Assembly: GCF_017349075.1 (NCBI RefSeq)
Contig: NZ_JAFMOF010000002.1
Coordinates: forward strand, 1,674,001-1,738,000
Direction: 5' to 3'
Length of the DNA stretch: 64,000 bases
Origin: Streptomyces triculaminicus
Lineage (GTDB): Bacteria > Actinomycetota > Actinomycetes > Streptomycetales > Streptomycetaceae
Of this stretch, positions 53,490-61,534 are shown one piece after another. A program made the position numbers and the translations under genes. Under the pieces are notes generated by a model, which was not told the origin of the DNA, made no database searches, and worked only from the letters and a program-made list of their open reading frames with translations. Every line of letters begins with the position of its first letter. Position 1 is the first letter of the stretch.

Positions 53490-54083
53490 ATGAAGCCCAA
53501 TGACCCTAAAGGCGACCTGCACCGCTACCTCAAGGCAGCCCGCGAAGCCGTCGTCTGGAAGCTGGACGGACTGTCCGAGTACGACGTCCGCCGCCCTCTG
53601 ACACCCACGGGCACCAACCTTCTCGGCCTCGTCAAGCACCTCGCCAGCGTCGAGTTCGGGTACTTCGGCCCGACCTTCGGCCGCCCGCACAACGAATCCC
53701 TCCCCTGGCACGAGGAGGACGCCGAGCCCAACTCGGACATGTGGGCACCCGCCGACGAGTCGCGCGAGGATATCCTCAGCCTCTACCACCGTGCCTGGGC
53801 GCACGCGGATGCGACGATCGAAGCGCTACCGCTCGATGCGATGGGCCACGTGGCATGGTGGGGCGACGAGGGCGAGGTGACGCTTCAGCGGATCATGCTG
53901 CATATGACGGCGGAGACGAACCGGCACGCCGGCCACGCCGACATCGTCCGCGAGCTGATCGACGGCAAGGTCGGCATGCGAGAGAGCAGAAGCAACATGG
54001 CCGGCGACGGCGAAGTTTGGTACCAGGAGTACTGGAACAAGCTGGAGGCGTCTGCCAAACAGGCCCAGGCCAAGCTGAGCTGA
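53490..54083 (+). CDS. DinB-family (DUF664) protein
   Basis: 197 residues: four-helix DinB/YfiT-like fold, with LHRYLKAAREAVVWKLDGLS, LLGLVKHLASVEFGYFGPTF and RIMLHMTAETNRHAGHADIV. The three His that bind a divalent metal in DUF664 proteins are in VKHLASVE, MLHMTAET and NRHAGHAD. Some relatives are thiol-S-transferases (mycothiol or bacillithiol dependent); the function here is unknown. ATG at 53490 begins the domain; frames upstream run into the IS end. Confidence 0.88.
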   Translation: MKPNDPKGDLHRYLKAAREAVVWKLDGLSEYDVRRPLTPTGTNLLGLVKHLASVEFGYFGPTFGRPHNESLPWHEEDAEPNSDMWAPADESREDILSLYHRAWAHADATIEALPLDAMGHVAWWGDEGEVTLQRIMLHMTAETNRHAGHADIVRELIDGKVGMRESRSNMAGDGEVWYQEYWNKLEASAKQAQAKLS

Positions 54084-54343
54084 GTTCGTTCGGGGAGGTG
54101 GAGCTCGCCTTGGCAGCGTGCGCTGGCGCCCCAGTCGCCAGCTGCGGCTCGCTGCCTTTTGACGGCTACGGTGATGTCGATGCCGTGGGTGCGGGCGAGG
54201 GGCGTGGCGGCATGGCTGCGGGGAATGTGACTTCGAGGCGGCCTGCAAATCGGCGAAGAACACGGCCACCGGGACAACCGGTCTGCCCGCAGGAGTAGTT
54301 CACGCACCGGCTAGTGGCAGCTCTCGGGGAGTTTGGTCTCGTC

Positions 54344-54766
54344 TCAGGCCGTCGGGTCCCACAGTCCGCCGGCCTCGCCGCGGGCGAGGTGGTCGGCGTA
54401 GACGCCGACCTTCCAGGTGATGACGGAACGGCACTCCTGCAACGCCTGGATCTGTGCATCGACGCGCTGCCGGTGGGCATCGAGGAGCTGGAGGCGTTCC
54501 GCCTCGTTGCCCGGCCCCTGCCGCACCAGCTCGGCGAATTGCTTGAGGTCGGCCAGGGGCATCCCGGATTCACGCAGCTTGACGCAGATCAGCAGCCAGT
54601 CGACATCGAACGCGGTGTACCGCCGCCGACCGCCGGACGTGCGCTGGACCGGTCCGACCAGCAGGCCCTCACGCTCGTAGAAGCGCAGTGCGTGCACGCT
54701 GAGCCCGGTCCGCTCGGCCACCTCGCCGATGCTCAGTGGCTCCGCGGAGGTCTCGGTAGTCGCCAT
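54344..54766 (-). CDS. MerR-family transcriptional regulator
   Basis: 140 residues: LSIGEVAERTGLSVHALRFY, EREGLLVGPVQRTSGGRRRY, TAFDVDWLLICVKLRESGMP, then a coiled-coil dimer helix ending DHLARGEAGGLWDPTA. There is no metal-binding Cys pattern, so it belongs to the NmlR/AdhR-like or organic-effector branch. It diverges from the SDR gene; the 54786-54807 palindrome lies in an elongated promoter spacer as MerR regulators require. Confidence 0.92.
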   Translation of the reverse strand: MATTETSAEPLSIGEVAERTGLSVHALRFYEREGLLVGPVQRTSGGRRRYTAFDVDWLLICVKLRESGMPLADLKQFAELVRQGPGNEAERLQLLDAHRQRVDAQIQALQECRSVITWKVGVYADHLARGEAGGLWDPTA

Positions 54767-54785
54767 GCCGGCCAGTCTAGGACTT

Positions 54786-54807
54786 GATCTAGACCTTGCT
54801 CCAGATC
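54786..54807. promoter_or_regulatory. MerR-type operator in the SDR promoter
   Basis: GATCTAGA-CCTTGC-TCCAGATC: arms match at 7 of 8 positions. Preceded by ACTT and followed by GTAGCG, it resembles the ACTTGA...CCAG pattern of MerR-regulated promoters, and lies in the 55-base gap between the divergent genes. Confidence 0.65.
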
Positions 54808-54821
54808 GTAGCGTCGACGCC

Positions 54822-55793
54822 ATGACCAGCACCGATCAGCAGCCGCTCGGCTCGCCCTTCTCCGCCACCAGCACCGCCGAGGACGTCATCGCCGGCCTCG
54901 ACCTGTCCGGCACGAGCGCCGTCGTGACGGGGGGCTACTCAGGGCTCGGCCTGGAAACCACCCGGGCCCTGACGGCCGCCGGGGCCCAGGTCATCGTCCC
55001 GGCCCGCCGACCCGACATCGCCCGCGCCGCGCTCGCCGATGTGGAGGGCTGCGACGTCATCCCCATGGACCTGGCGGATCTCGACAGTGTGCGCGCCGCC
55101 GCCGCACGGATCGGGGACTTGCTCCCCAGGCTCGACCTGTTCATGGCCGTCGCCGGAGTCATGGCCACCCCCGAGCGGCACGTCGGCCCCGGCTGGGAGA
55201 GCCAGCTCGCCACCAACCACTTCGGACACTTCACCCTCGCCTGCGAGCTCTATCCGCTCCTGGCCGCCGCCGATGGTGCGCGCGTCGTCATCAACAGCTC
55301 CGCCGGACACGTCCTGACCGACATCCGCTGGCACGACCCGCACTTCCGCACCGGCTACGACAAGTGGCTGGCCTACGGCCAGGCCAAGACCGCAAACTCC
55401 CTCTTCGCCGTGCAGTTCGACGCCCTCGGGCGCAACGAGGGCGTCCGGGCGTTCGCTCTCCACCCAGGCAAGATCATCACCGGTCTTCAGCGGGAGATGA
55501 CGTTCCAGGAACAGATCGAACGCGGATGGCTGGACGCGCACGGCAACGTGATCGGCGCCGACTTCAAGACGCCCTCGCAGGGCGCCGCCACCGGTCTGTG
55601 GGCAGCCACATCCCCACTCCTCGACGAGCGCGGCGGGCTCTACCTCGAAGACTGCGACATCGCACGCGTCTCCGCCCCCAACACGCCGATGGACGACGGC
55701 GGTGTCCGCCAGTACGCCATCGTCCCCGACGCGGCCGCACGGCTCTGGGACCTGTCCATCGCTGCGACCGGCGCCACCCCGATCACACGGTGA
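54822..55793 (+). CDS. Short-chain dehydrogenase/reductase
   Basis: 323 residues. Cofactor motif SAVVTGGYSGLGLETTRALT (TGxxxGxG), the NAG-like AVAGVMATP, Ser in RVVINSSAGHVLTDIRW, and the catalytic Tyr-Lys in YGQAKTANSLFAVQ. The long loops and C-terminus (HPGKIITGLQREM) place it with the retinol-dehydrogenase/WW-oxidoreductase-like extended SDRs frequent in actinobacteria. Substrate unknown. Induced, by inference, through the divergent MerR regulator. Confidence 0.9.
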   Translation: MTSTDQQPLGSPFSATSTAEDVIAGLDLSGTSAVVTGGYSGLGLETTRALTAAGAQVIVPARRPDIARAALADVEGCDVIPMDLADLDSVRAAAARIGDLLPRLDLFMAVAGVMATPERHVGPGWESQLATNHFGHFTLACELYPLLAAADGARVVINSSAGHVLTDIRWHDPHFRTGYDKWLAYGQAKTANSLFAVQFDALGRNEGVRAFALHPGKIITGLQREMTFQEQIERGWLDAHGNVIGADFKTPSQGAATGLWAATSPLLDERGGLYLEDCDIARVSAPNTPMDDGGVRQYAIVPDAAARLWDLSIAATGATPITR

Positions 55794-56406
55794 ACCCGGC
55801 GCTTCGCACGCACCGGGCGGTGTGCCACCACGGAGGTCATGGTGCGTCGTGATCACCCCTTCGTAGTCGCTGACCGGTGACCCCGCACTGATCCGTTCCC
55901 GGTATCGACCCTGGTCGCCCTGTTCGGTAGGCCGACCAGGGCGACGGTGTGTCAGGTGCTCGCCGTGCCGGTGGGCAGGATCGGGGCGCCGACGGCCGCG
56001 GGGGCGGTGACCGCGAGGTTGGCCATCAGCTTCCTGCGCCGCACCGGATCTTCCCCGTCGCCTGGACGAGCCGTCCCTGCCAGTTCAGTGCTGTGACCGG
56101 GAAGGCCTGCCGGGTTGCCCGTTGCTGACTGCACAGGTGAGTTCTGGTCCTGGTCCACTTCCTGTGGTGGTGTACGCAGCGTAATCTGTTGACCTTCGCT
56201 CGATGGCGGTCAAGGTCAGCTGGAAGGCGTCCGTGGGACCGGCGACGGTGAGCGCAGCGGCCCGCTGGCAGGATGACCGCGGGCGAGGCGACCGCGCGCC
56301 GTGAGTGTGTTGCGTATGCACGACGGTCGCGTCGCGCTGCCAAAAGGGGCCGCACGCTCAGGCTCGTGTCCCCCCAATCCGGAATTTCAGTGAGAAGGAA
56401 GCACGT
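55794..56406. other. Gene-poor interval
   Basis: About 610 bases between the SDR gene and the lipoprotein gene. The only coding trace is the minus-strand fragment at 55952-56158. The right part must contain the lipoprotein promoter; GAAGGAAG at about 56395 is its ribosome binding site. Confidence 0.4.
55952..56158 (-). pseudogene. Possible regulator remnant
   Basis: A 68-codon frame whose end, DGEDPVRRRKLMANLAVTAP with AAVGAPIL, resembles the linker after the HTH domain in Streptomyces XRE/TPR regulators (usual form PVKRRTLMANLAVTAAAAVGAP). No HTH precedes it and no TPR part follows, so it is at most a relic. Low certainty. Confidence 0.3.
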
Positions 56407-57075
56407 ATGCACCGCCGATCTAAGACCCTGTACGGGGTCTTGGTAACCGTCCTTGGAATCACGCTCACCGCCTGCGGTGGTGCTGGAGGCGGTGAGAAGT
56501 CCGGCGTTCCGGAAGACAGCTCGGCGAAGGGCGCGACTGGCCAGGAGAGTCCGTCCGTGCGTCCGTCCAAGAAGCCGGAGTGGGGTCCAGCGCTGGCGAT
56601 GGGCCGGCCGGCACCGAAGCTGTACGAACCCCAGAACACCGAAGGGGGGAAGTTCGAGGTAACTGCCACGAAGATCGTCAAGGGGACCGCCGCGCAGGCG
56701 AAGTACCTGCACTGGGACCAGAGCAGTCCTGGCGAGCTGAAGGGCAATACCCCGTACTTCGTGTACATCGCGTACACGCTGAAGGAAGGGAAGCCGCAAG
56801 TCGCCAACCCTGACCTCGGAGCCCACGCCGCGGCCCTCGACATGAATGGTGTGAAGGTCGCGGCGCGGCCGGTTGTCCACTCGGGTTTTGTCGAGGGTGG
56901 TTGCGAGGTCCCGCCCGTCTACATGAGTTGGGACATCGGAGAGACGCGCACCCTTTGCACGGTCTTTGCCGGGGACGAGTCGAACCCCCCTGCCCGACTC
57001 GCCTGGGATACGACGGATATGACGACTGTCGAGGACTATATGAAGGCCGCGTCTTGGGAGTGGGTCGCCCAGTGA
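56407..57075 (+). CDS. Lipoprotein of unknown function
   Basis: 222 residues. Signal RRSKTLYGVLVTVLGITLTA with lipobox LTAC (Cys23), then a Ser/Lys/Pro-rich linker and a beta-rich domain (FEVTATKIVKGTAAQAKYL, TPYFVYIAYTLKEGKPQVA, VYMSWDIGETRTLCTVFAGD), of the DUF4352-like type. Two Cys (EGGCEVPP, RTLCTVF) may form a disulfide. ATG at 56407 has GAAGGAAG upstream. Similar in plan to the lipoprotein at 30902. Function unknown. Ends in a composite hairpin. Confidence 0.8.
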   Translation: MHRRSKTLYGVLVTVLGITLTACGGAGGGEKSGVPEDSSAKGATGQESPSVRPSKKPEWGPALAMGRPAPKLYEPQNTEGGKFEVTATKIVKGTAAQAKYLHWDQSSPGELKGNTPYFVYIAYTLKEGKPQVANPDLGAHAAALDMNGVKVAARPVVHSGFVEGGCEVPPVYMSWDIGETRTLCTVFAGDESNPPARLAWDTTDMTTVEDYMKAASWEWVAQ

Positions 57076-57080
57076 TCAGA

Positions 57081-57129
57081 CGGACGGACAACTCGGCTTG
57101 ATACGAGCCGGTTCACCCTAGTCCGTCCG
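57081..57129. terminator. Nested hairpin between convergent genes
   Basis: Outer arms CGGACGGAC (57081-57089) and GTCCGTCCG (57121-57129) enclose inner arms CGGCT (57094-57098) and AGCCG (57106-57110). It lies between the lipoprotein gene and the P450 gene at 57243, which run towards each other, and so probably ends both transcripts. Confidence 0.65.
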
Positions 57130-57242
57130 GCAATTCGTCAAGCCACGCGCGGGAGGCCCCGGTGGCATGGACGCGTGGGCTGATCGCTCCGCTGGGGGGG
57201 GAGGAGGAAGCGCTGGCCTCGGCAGGGCGCGCTCGCAGGGGG

Positions 57243-58562
57243 CTACCACGCCACTGGGAGCGTGATGGGGCCACGGATCAGGGCGTCCAGTTGGAAGGCC
57301 ACCTCGTCGGCGGGCACCGCCAGGCATAGTGCGGGGAGACGGGTGAAGAGGGCGGGCAGCAGTAGCTGGGCCTGGAGGCGGGCCAGGTGCGGGGCCACGC
57401 AGTAGTGGGGGCCGTGTCCGAAGGCGAGGTGGGGCGGACCGGAGCGGTCGGCATCGATCTCGGCGGGGCGGGTGAAAGCGGCCGGGTCGCGGTTGGCGGC
57501 CCAGTACTGGACGTAGACGTAATCCCCGGCGCGGATGGTGGCCTCGCCCAGTGCCACGTCCTCGGTGGCCACCCGGGGCTGCCCGATGCCGTTCTTGTGG
57601 GGAATCCAGCGCAGCAGCTCTTCGACCAGCTGTGCGACGGGGATGTCTCCGCCGCTGAGCGCTTTGACGAGGTGCGGTCGGCGCAGCAGGGTGAAGACCA
57701 TGTTGGCGAGGTTGTTGCGGACCGGATGCCAGCCGTTCAGCGCCGTGAGAGAGGCCATGGCGAGTGCTTCGTCCTCGCTGATCTGCCTCTCCTCGACAGC
57801 GTGCGCGAAGACTGTCATGAGGTCGTCGCCGGACGAGGCGCGGCGTCGGTCCAGCAGGTCGTGGAAGTGTGCGGCCGCCTCGTCGCGCAGTGCGCGGGCG
57901 TGTGCCGCGTCCTGTTCGGTGCGTGGGCGTACGAGGATGCCTTCCGCCCAGCGGCGCAGTCGCGGGCGTTCGGCCGGGTCGATGCCGAAGATCTCTCCGA
58001 TGAGCGTCAGTGGCAACGGGGAGATGACTTGCTCGATCAGGTCGGCCGGCGGGCCGACCGCTTCCAGGCCGTCCAGCAGCTGGGTCACCAGGGCTTCCGC
58101 CCGGGGGCGCAGCTCCTGCATGCGGCCGGCGGAGAAGGCCGGGGTGACCACGGAGCGGATCCGGGTGTGGTCGGGCGGGTCGATGAAGCTGACGCTGGCG
58201 CCCATCGGGATGAGGTGGCGGTTCATCGTGGGGAAGGCACGCTTGGTGATGTCCCGGCTGAATCGCGGGTCGGACGCCACGAACCGTGTTTCCTCGTATC
58301 CGGTGACCAGCCAGCACTCCGCCAACGCCGCTCCTTGGGGCAGCCGGATTTTCATCACCGGGCCCTGGGCCAGCGCCTGGGTCAGGAACGGGTCGAACTC
58401 CAGGCCGGGGATGTCGGGTGGCCTGTAGACGGGGTGACGCATTGATGGTGTCCGCGACTCCTCTCCCGTGTCGACGCTCGGGGTTCCTGTCGCTTGGTGG
58501 GGCAGGTCGGCGGGGAGCAGAGACTCGCGTCCGTCGCCCCGTCCACGCGCATCGGTGGTCAT
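57243..58562 (-). CDS. Cytochrome P450 with atypical I-helix
   Basis: 439 residues. Normal features: WLVTGYEETRFVASDPRFSR, ASVSFIDPPDHTRIRSVVTP, the ExxR pair EELLRW, PRVATEDVALGEATIRAGDY, and the haem loop LAFGHGPHYCVAPHLARLQ with the Cys ligand (~residue 386). Unusual: the I-helix, where most P450s have (A/G)Gx(D/E)T(T/S), reads SLTALNGWHPVRNNLANMVF (~270-290), so the acid-alcohol pair is missing. P450s lacking it often use peroxide, act on carrier-bound substrates, or do non-oxygenase chemistry. Third P450 of the minus-strand cluster; 411 bases separate it from the upstream gene, so it may have its own promoter. Confidence 0.9.
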   Translation of the reverse strand: MTTDARGRGDGRESLLPADLPHQATGTPSVDTGEESRTPSMRHPVYRPPDIPGLEFDPFLTQALAQGPVMKIRLPQGAALAECWLVTGYEETRFVASDPRFSRDITKRAFPTMNRHLIPMGASVSFIDPPDHTRIRSVVTPAFSAGRMQELRPRAEALVTQLLDGLEAVGPPADLIEQVISPLPLTLIGEIFGIDPAERPRLRRWAEGILVRPRTEQDAAHARALRDEAAAHFHDLLDRRRASSGDDLMTVFAHAVEERQISEDEALAMASLTALNGWHPVRNNLANMVFTLLRRPHLVKALSGGDIPVAQLVEELLRWIPHKNGIGQPRVATEDVALGEATIRAGDYVYVQYWAANRDPAAFTRPAEIDADRSGPPHLAFGHGPHYCVAPHLARLQAQLLLPALFTRLPALCLAVPADEVAFQLDALIRGPITLPVAW

Positions 58563-58973
58563 CGTGGTCCCTTGAGGATTGCCGCTGTCGCGGCTGCCGC
58601 CATCTGGTCGGACGCCTGGTCGTGGCCGAGATGCAGTGCAACGACGAACGGGCGGTCGGGAGATCGCACGGTCGGCGCCGCGCGCGTACCGGCAGGCAAC
58701 TGTGGTGTCCGGCTGCCAGGGGCGGCGTCAGCCCCTGGCCGGGCGCGGGGTGTTCGGGGGGCGGGTCATGTCCCGGCTTTCGAGTACGACCAGGTCCCTG
58801 ACCACGTTGGAATTGGTTCTGAAATCCACTCATTGAGCGTCAAACCAACTCTACCCATGGCCGCAGGGGATCTAACACGGCTGGTTGGGCGCGAGCCCGG
58901 CACGGCACGACACGACCTGTTCGAATAGCCGTCTCGGCCTGCCGGGCTCGGCCCTCCTGCCGTGCTTGCGGGA
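58563..58973. other. Gap between P450 genes
   Basis: About 410 bases with no convincing gene in any frame. The segment 58800-58860 is relatively AT-rich (GGTTCTGAAATCCACTCATT) and may hold the promoter of the P450 at 58562. Confidence 0.4.
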
Positions 58974-60224
58974 CTACCAGGTCACAGGCAGCCCGGCCGC
59001 CATGATGGCCATGCGGTTGGGGTGCCACGGGACCTCCGCCGGCGGCACGGCCAGGCGGATTCCGGGCAGGCGCTCGAGGAGGACGCGGAAGGCGACGTCG
59101 GACTGGCGGCGGACCAGGTGGGCGCCGGGGCAGTGGTGGCGGCCGTAGCCGAAGCGGAGGTGCGGGTTGGGGGAACGGTGGGGTCAGAAGGTCTCGGGGT
59201 CGGAGAACGCGGCGGGGTCGTAGTTGACCGCGTCCAGGGAGAGCAGGACCATGTCGCCCTCCTTCACCTCCGCGTCGCCGAGCTGTGCGTCCTGGGTGAC
59301 GAAGCGGGGGATCGCGTTGCCCAGGACGACGCTGCAGCGCAGGAGCTCCTCGACGCACTGCGGCATCGTCTCGGGGCGGGCGCGGACCGCGCTCATGACG
59401 TCGGGGCGCTGCAGGAGGTTGAAGGCGGCGACACCCAGGAAGCTCGCGAAGTCCTCGTAGCCGCTGACGAAGAGGACCGACACGATGTTCGACAGCTGGC
59501 GGCCGGTCAGGCCCTGGTGCTCGGCGTTGAGGTCGGCGAGGCGGTCCGCCAGGCCGCGCGGGTGGCCGGGGCGGCGGGTCGCCATGTGCTCGTGCATGTA
59601 CGCGCGGATCTCCTCCCAGTTGCGGGCGAGTTCCTCGTACGTGGGCGTGACCATGGTCAGGTCGAGGTCGGCCCGTACGGCGAGCCATTCGCGGTCCTCG
59701 AAGGGCAGTCCGAGGAGCCGGCACATGCACTGGGCGGCGACCCACTCGGCGAAGTGACGCTGCAGGTCGCCGGGGCTGCCCTCCCGGATCATGGCGTCCA
59801 GGCCCTCGTGGGTGGCGGCTTCGACCCAGTCGGCGGGGAGGTCGGGCTGGTTGCGCCCGAGGGCCTTGAGTACTTCGTCGCGCAGGCCCGCCTGCTGCAG
59901 GTGGTTCATGGCGTCGAGCAGTTCGGGCGCGAGGATCGGGGCGTCCTGTGCCGGGCTGTCCGCGGCGGCCAGGACGGAGCGGGCGTAGGCGCGGTCGCGC
60001 ATGACGTGCTGGGTCAGTTCGTAGCCGGTGACCAGCCATGCCTGGTCGCCGGAGTTGGTGCTGACCCGGGCGACGGGGCAGCGGCCGCGCAGTTCGGTGA
60101 GTTCGGGGGCGAGCTGGTCGCCGCGGGTGCTGAAGGGGTAGTGGGGGAGGGGGTCTTCGTGCGGGGTTTCCGTGGACGTGGACGTGGACGTGGACGTGGA
60201 TGCGGGTGCTTGCGGTGTGGTCAT
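58974..60224 (-). pseudogene. Cytochrome P450 with an in-frame TGA before the haem motif
   Basis: From ATG 60224 the frame encodes a P450 (WLVTGYELTQHVMRDRAYAR, FVSGYEDFASFLGVAAFNLL, ExxR in EELLRC) up to DPAAFSDPETF, where TGA (59184-59186) stops it at residue 346. In the same frame after the stop the protein continues PHRSPNPHLRFGYGRHHCPG with the haem Cys, and ends LAVPPAEVPWHPNRMAIMAA to TAG at 58974. One change (TGA from CGA) would restore a 416-residue enzyme. As read, no haem ligand is made. An STSTSTST linker encoded by GTGGAC repeats follows the start. The I-helix has SGYEDF in place of AGxDT. Confidence 0.88.
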
Positions 60225-60307
60225 GGGGTGCGGGCCCTCTTTCCTGGGGTCGCCTACGAAACGTTTCTGGGGGCGCGTAGGGCGCGCTGGTGGAGCGGGA
60301 CTGTCGC

Positions 60308-61534
60308 TCACCAGCGCACGGGAAGCTGGGTCGGCGCGCGCAGGGGGGTGGACTCGTCCCAGGCGATGGTTTCCGCCGGTACCGCGAGTTCGATGCCGGG
60401 AAGGCGTTCCAGGAGCACCTCGATGGTGATGGCGAGTTGCAGGCGGGTCAGGTGCCCGCCGGTGCAGGCGTGCGGGCCGTGTCCGAAGGCGATGTGTGCG
60501 TTGGGGGTGCGGGTCAGGTCGAGGCGGTCGGGGTCGTCGAACGCCTCCGGGTCGCGGTTGGCGGACGCCGGTACGGGGACGACCGCGTCGCCCGCGCGGA
60601 TGTGCTGCCCGTGAAGGGTGAGGTCCTCGGTCGCGACGAGGATGTTGATGGCGTTCATCAGTGGGACGTACCGCAGTAGTTCCTCCACCGCGGTGCTGAT
60701 GCCTTCGGGCTTTTCGCGTAGTTTGTGCAGTTGCTCGGGGTGGGTGAGCAGTACAAGCAGGGCGTTGGCGGTGTGCTGGATGTTGGTCTTGTAGCCGGCC
60801 ATGAGCATGGTGACGACGAAACTGACGACGTCGTCGCGGGTCAGCCGGCCCCCTGGACGCCGGGCCTCCGCCAGGAGCTGGCGGATGTAGTCCTCGTCCT
60901 CGCCGTCCGTTTCGGCGGCCTTCTCCTTGAGGGAGATCAGCTCGTCGGCGTAGTCCTGCAGCGCGTACAGCGCCTCGAGCACCTCCTCCATCGACAGCCC
61001 GGAGGCGCCGAGGAGAGCGAGGGTGTGCGGCAGGTAGATCTCGCGGTCCTCGTAGGGCAGGCCGACGGTCTCGCACAGTACGCGCAGCGGCAGGGGTTCG
61101 GCGTAGGAGGCGACGAGATCGGCCGTTGCGCCGTCCGCCGTGCCGGTCACCATCGTGTCGATGAGCTCCTCGGCCATCGCCCGGATCCGCGGCCGCATGA
61201 ACTCCAGCTGCCGTCGGCCGAACATCGGCAGGACGGTGCGGCGTACGCGCTCGTGGTGCTCGCCGGTCATTTCCAGGAAGGTCGGCAGGGCCGGTGGCGG
61301 GGCGTCGTCGCCTTCGCGGGGCGGCCAGGCCGAGAGCAGGGGCCGGATGAGCCGGGGGTCGGCGAACGCTGCGCGCGCGTCGTCGTAGCGGCTGATCAGC
61401 CAGCCGGTCTCGCCGTTGGGGAGGAGTGCCTTGACGACGGGCTGTTCGGCGCGCAGGCGGGCGTAGGCGCAGGGCGGTCCGGCGGTGCCGGGTTCGACGT
61501 CCGGAACCGGGATGATGGTTTCGGGGTGGTTCAT
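60308..61534 (-). CDS. Cytochrome P450
   Basis: 408 residues. WLISRYDDARAAFADPRLIR, HHERVRRTVLPMFGRRQLEF, I-helix VVTMLMAGYKTNIQHTANAL (AGxxT with Lys instead of Asp/Glu), ExxR in EELLRY, and the haem loop IAFGHGPHACTGGHLTRLQL with intact Cys. Bacterial class I enzyme that needs ferredoxin partners, none of which are encoded nearby. ATG at 61534 overlaps the stop of the A-T-R gene (ATGA), so the two are translationally coupled. Inferred to oxidise the carrier-bound or released product of that enzyme. Confidence 0.93.
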   Translation of the reverse strand: MNHPETIIPVPDVEPGTAGPPCAYARLRAEQPVVKALLPNGETGWLISRYDDARAAFADPRLIRPLLSAWPPREGDDAPPPALPTFLEMTGEHHERVRRTVLPMFGRRQLEFMRPRIRAMAEELIDTMVTGTADGATADLVASYAEPLPLRVLCETVGLPYEDREIYLPHTLALLGASGLSMEEVLEALYALQDYADELISLKEKAAETDGEDEDYIRQLLAEARRPGGRLTRDDVVSFVVTMLMAGYKTNIQHTANALLVLLTHPEQLHKLREKPEGISTAVEELLRYVPLMNAINILVATEDLTLHGQHIRAGDAVVPVPASANRDPEAFDDPDRLDLTRTPNAHIAFGHGPHACTGGHLTRLQLAITIEVLLERLPGIELAVPAETIAWDESTPLRAPTQLPVRW

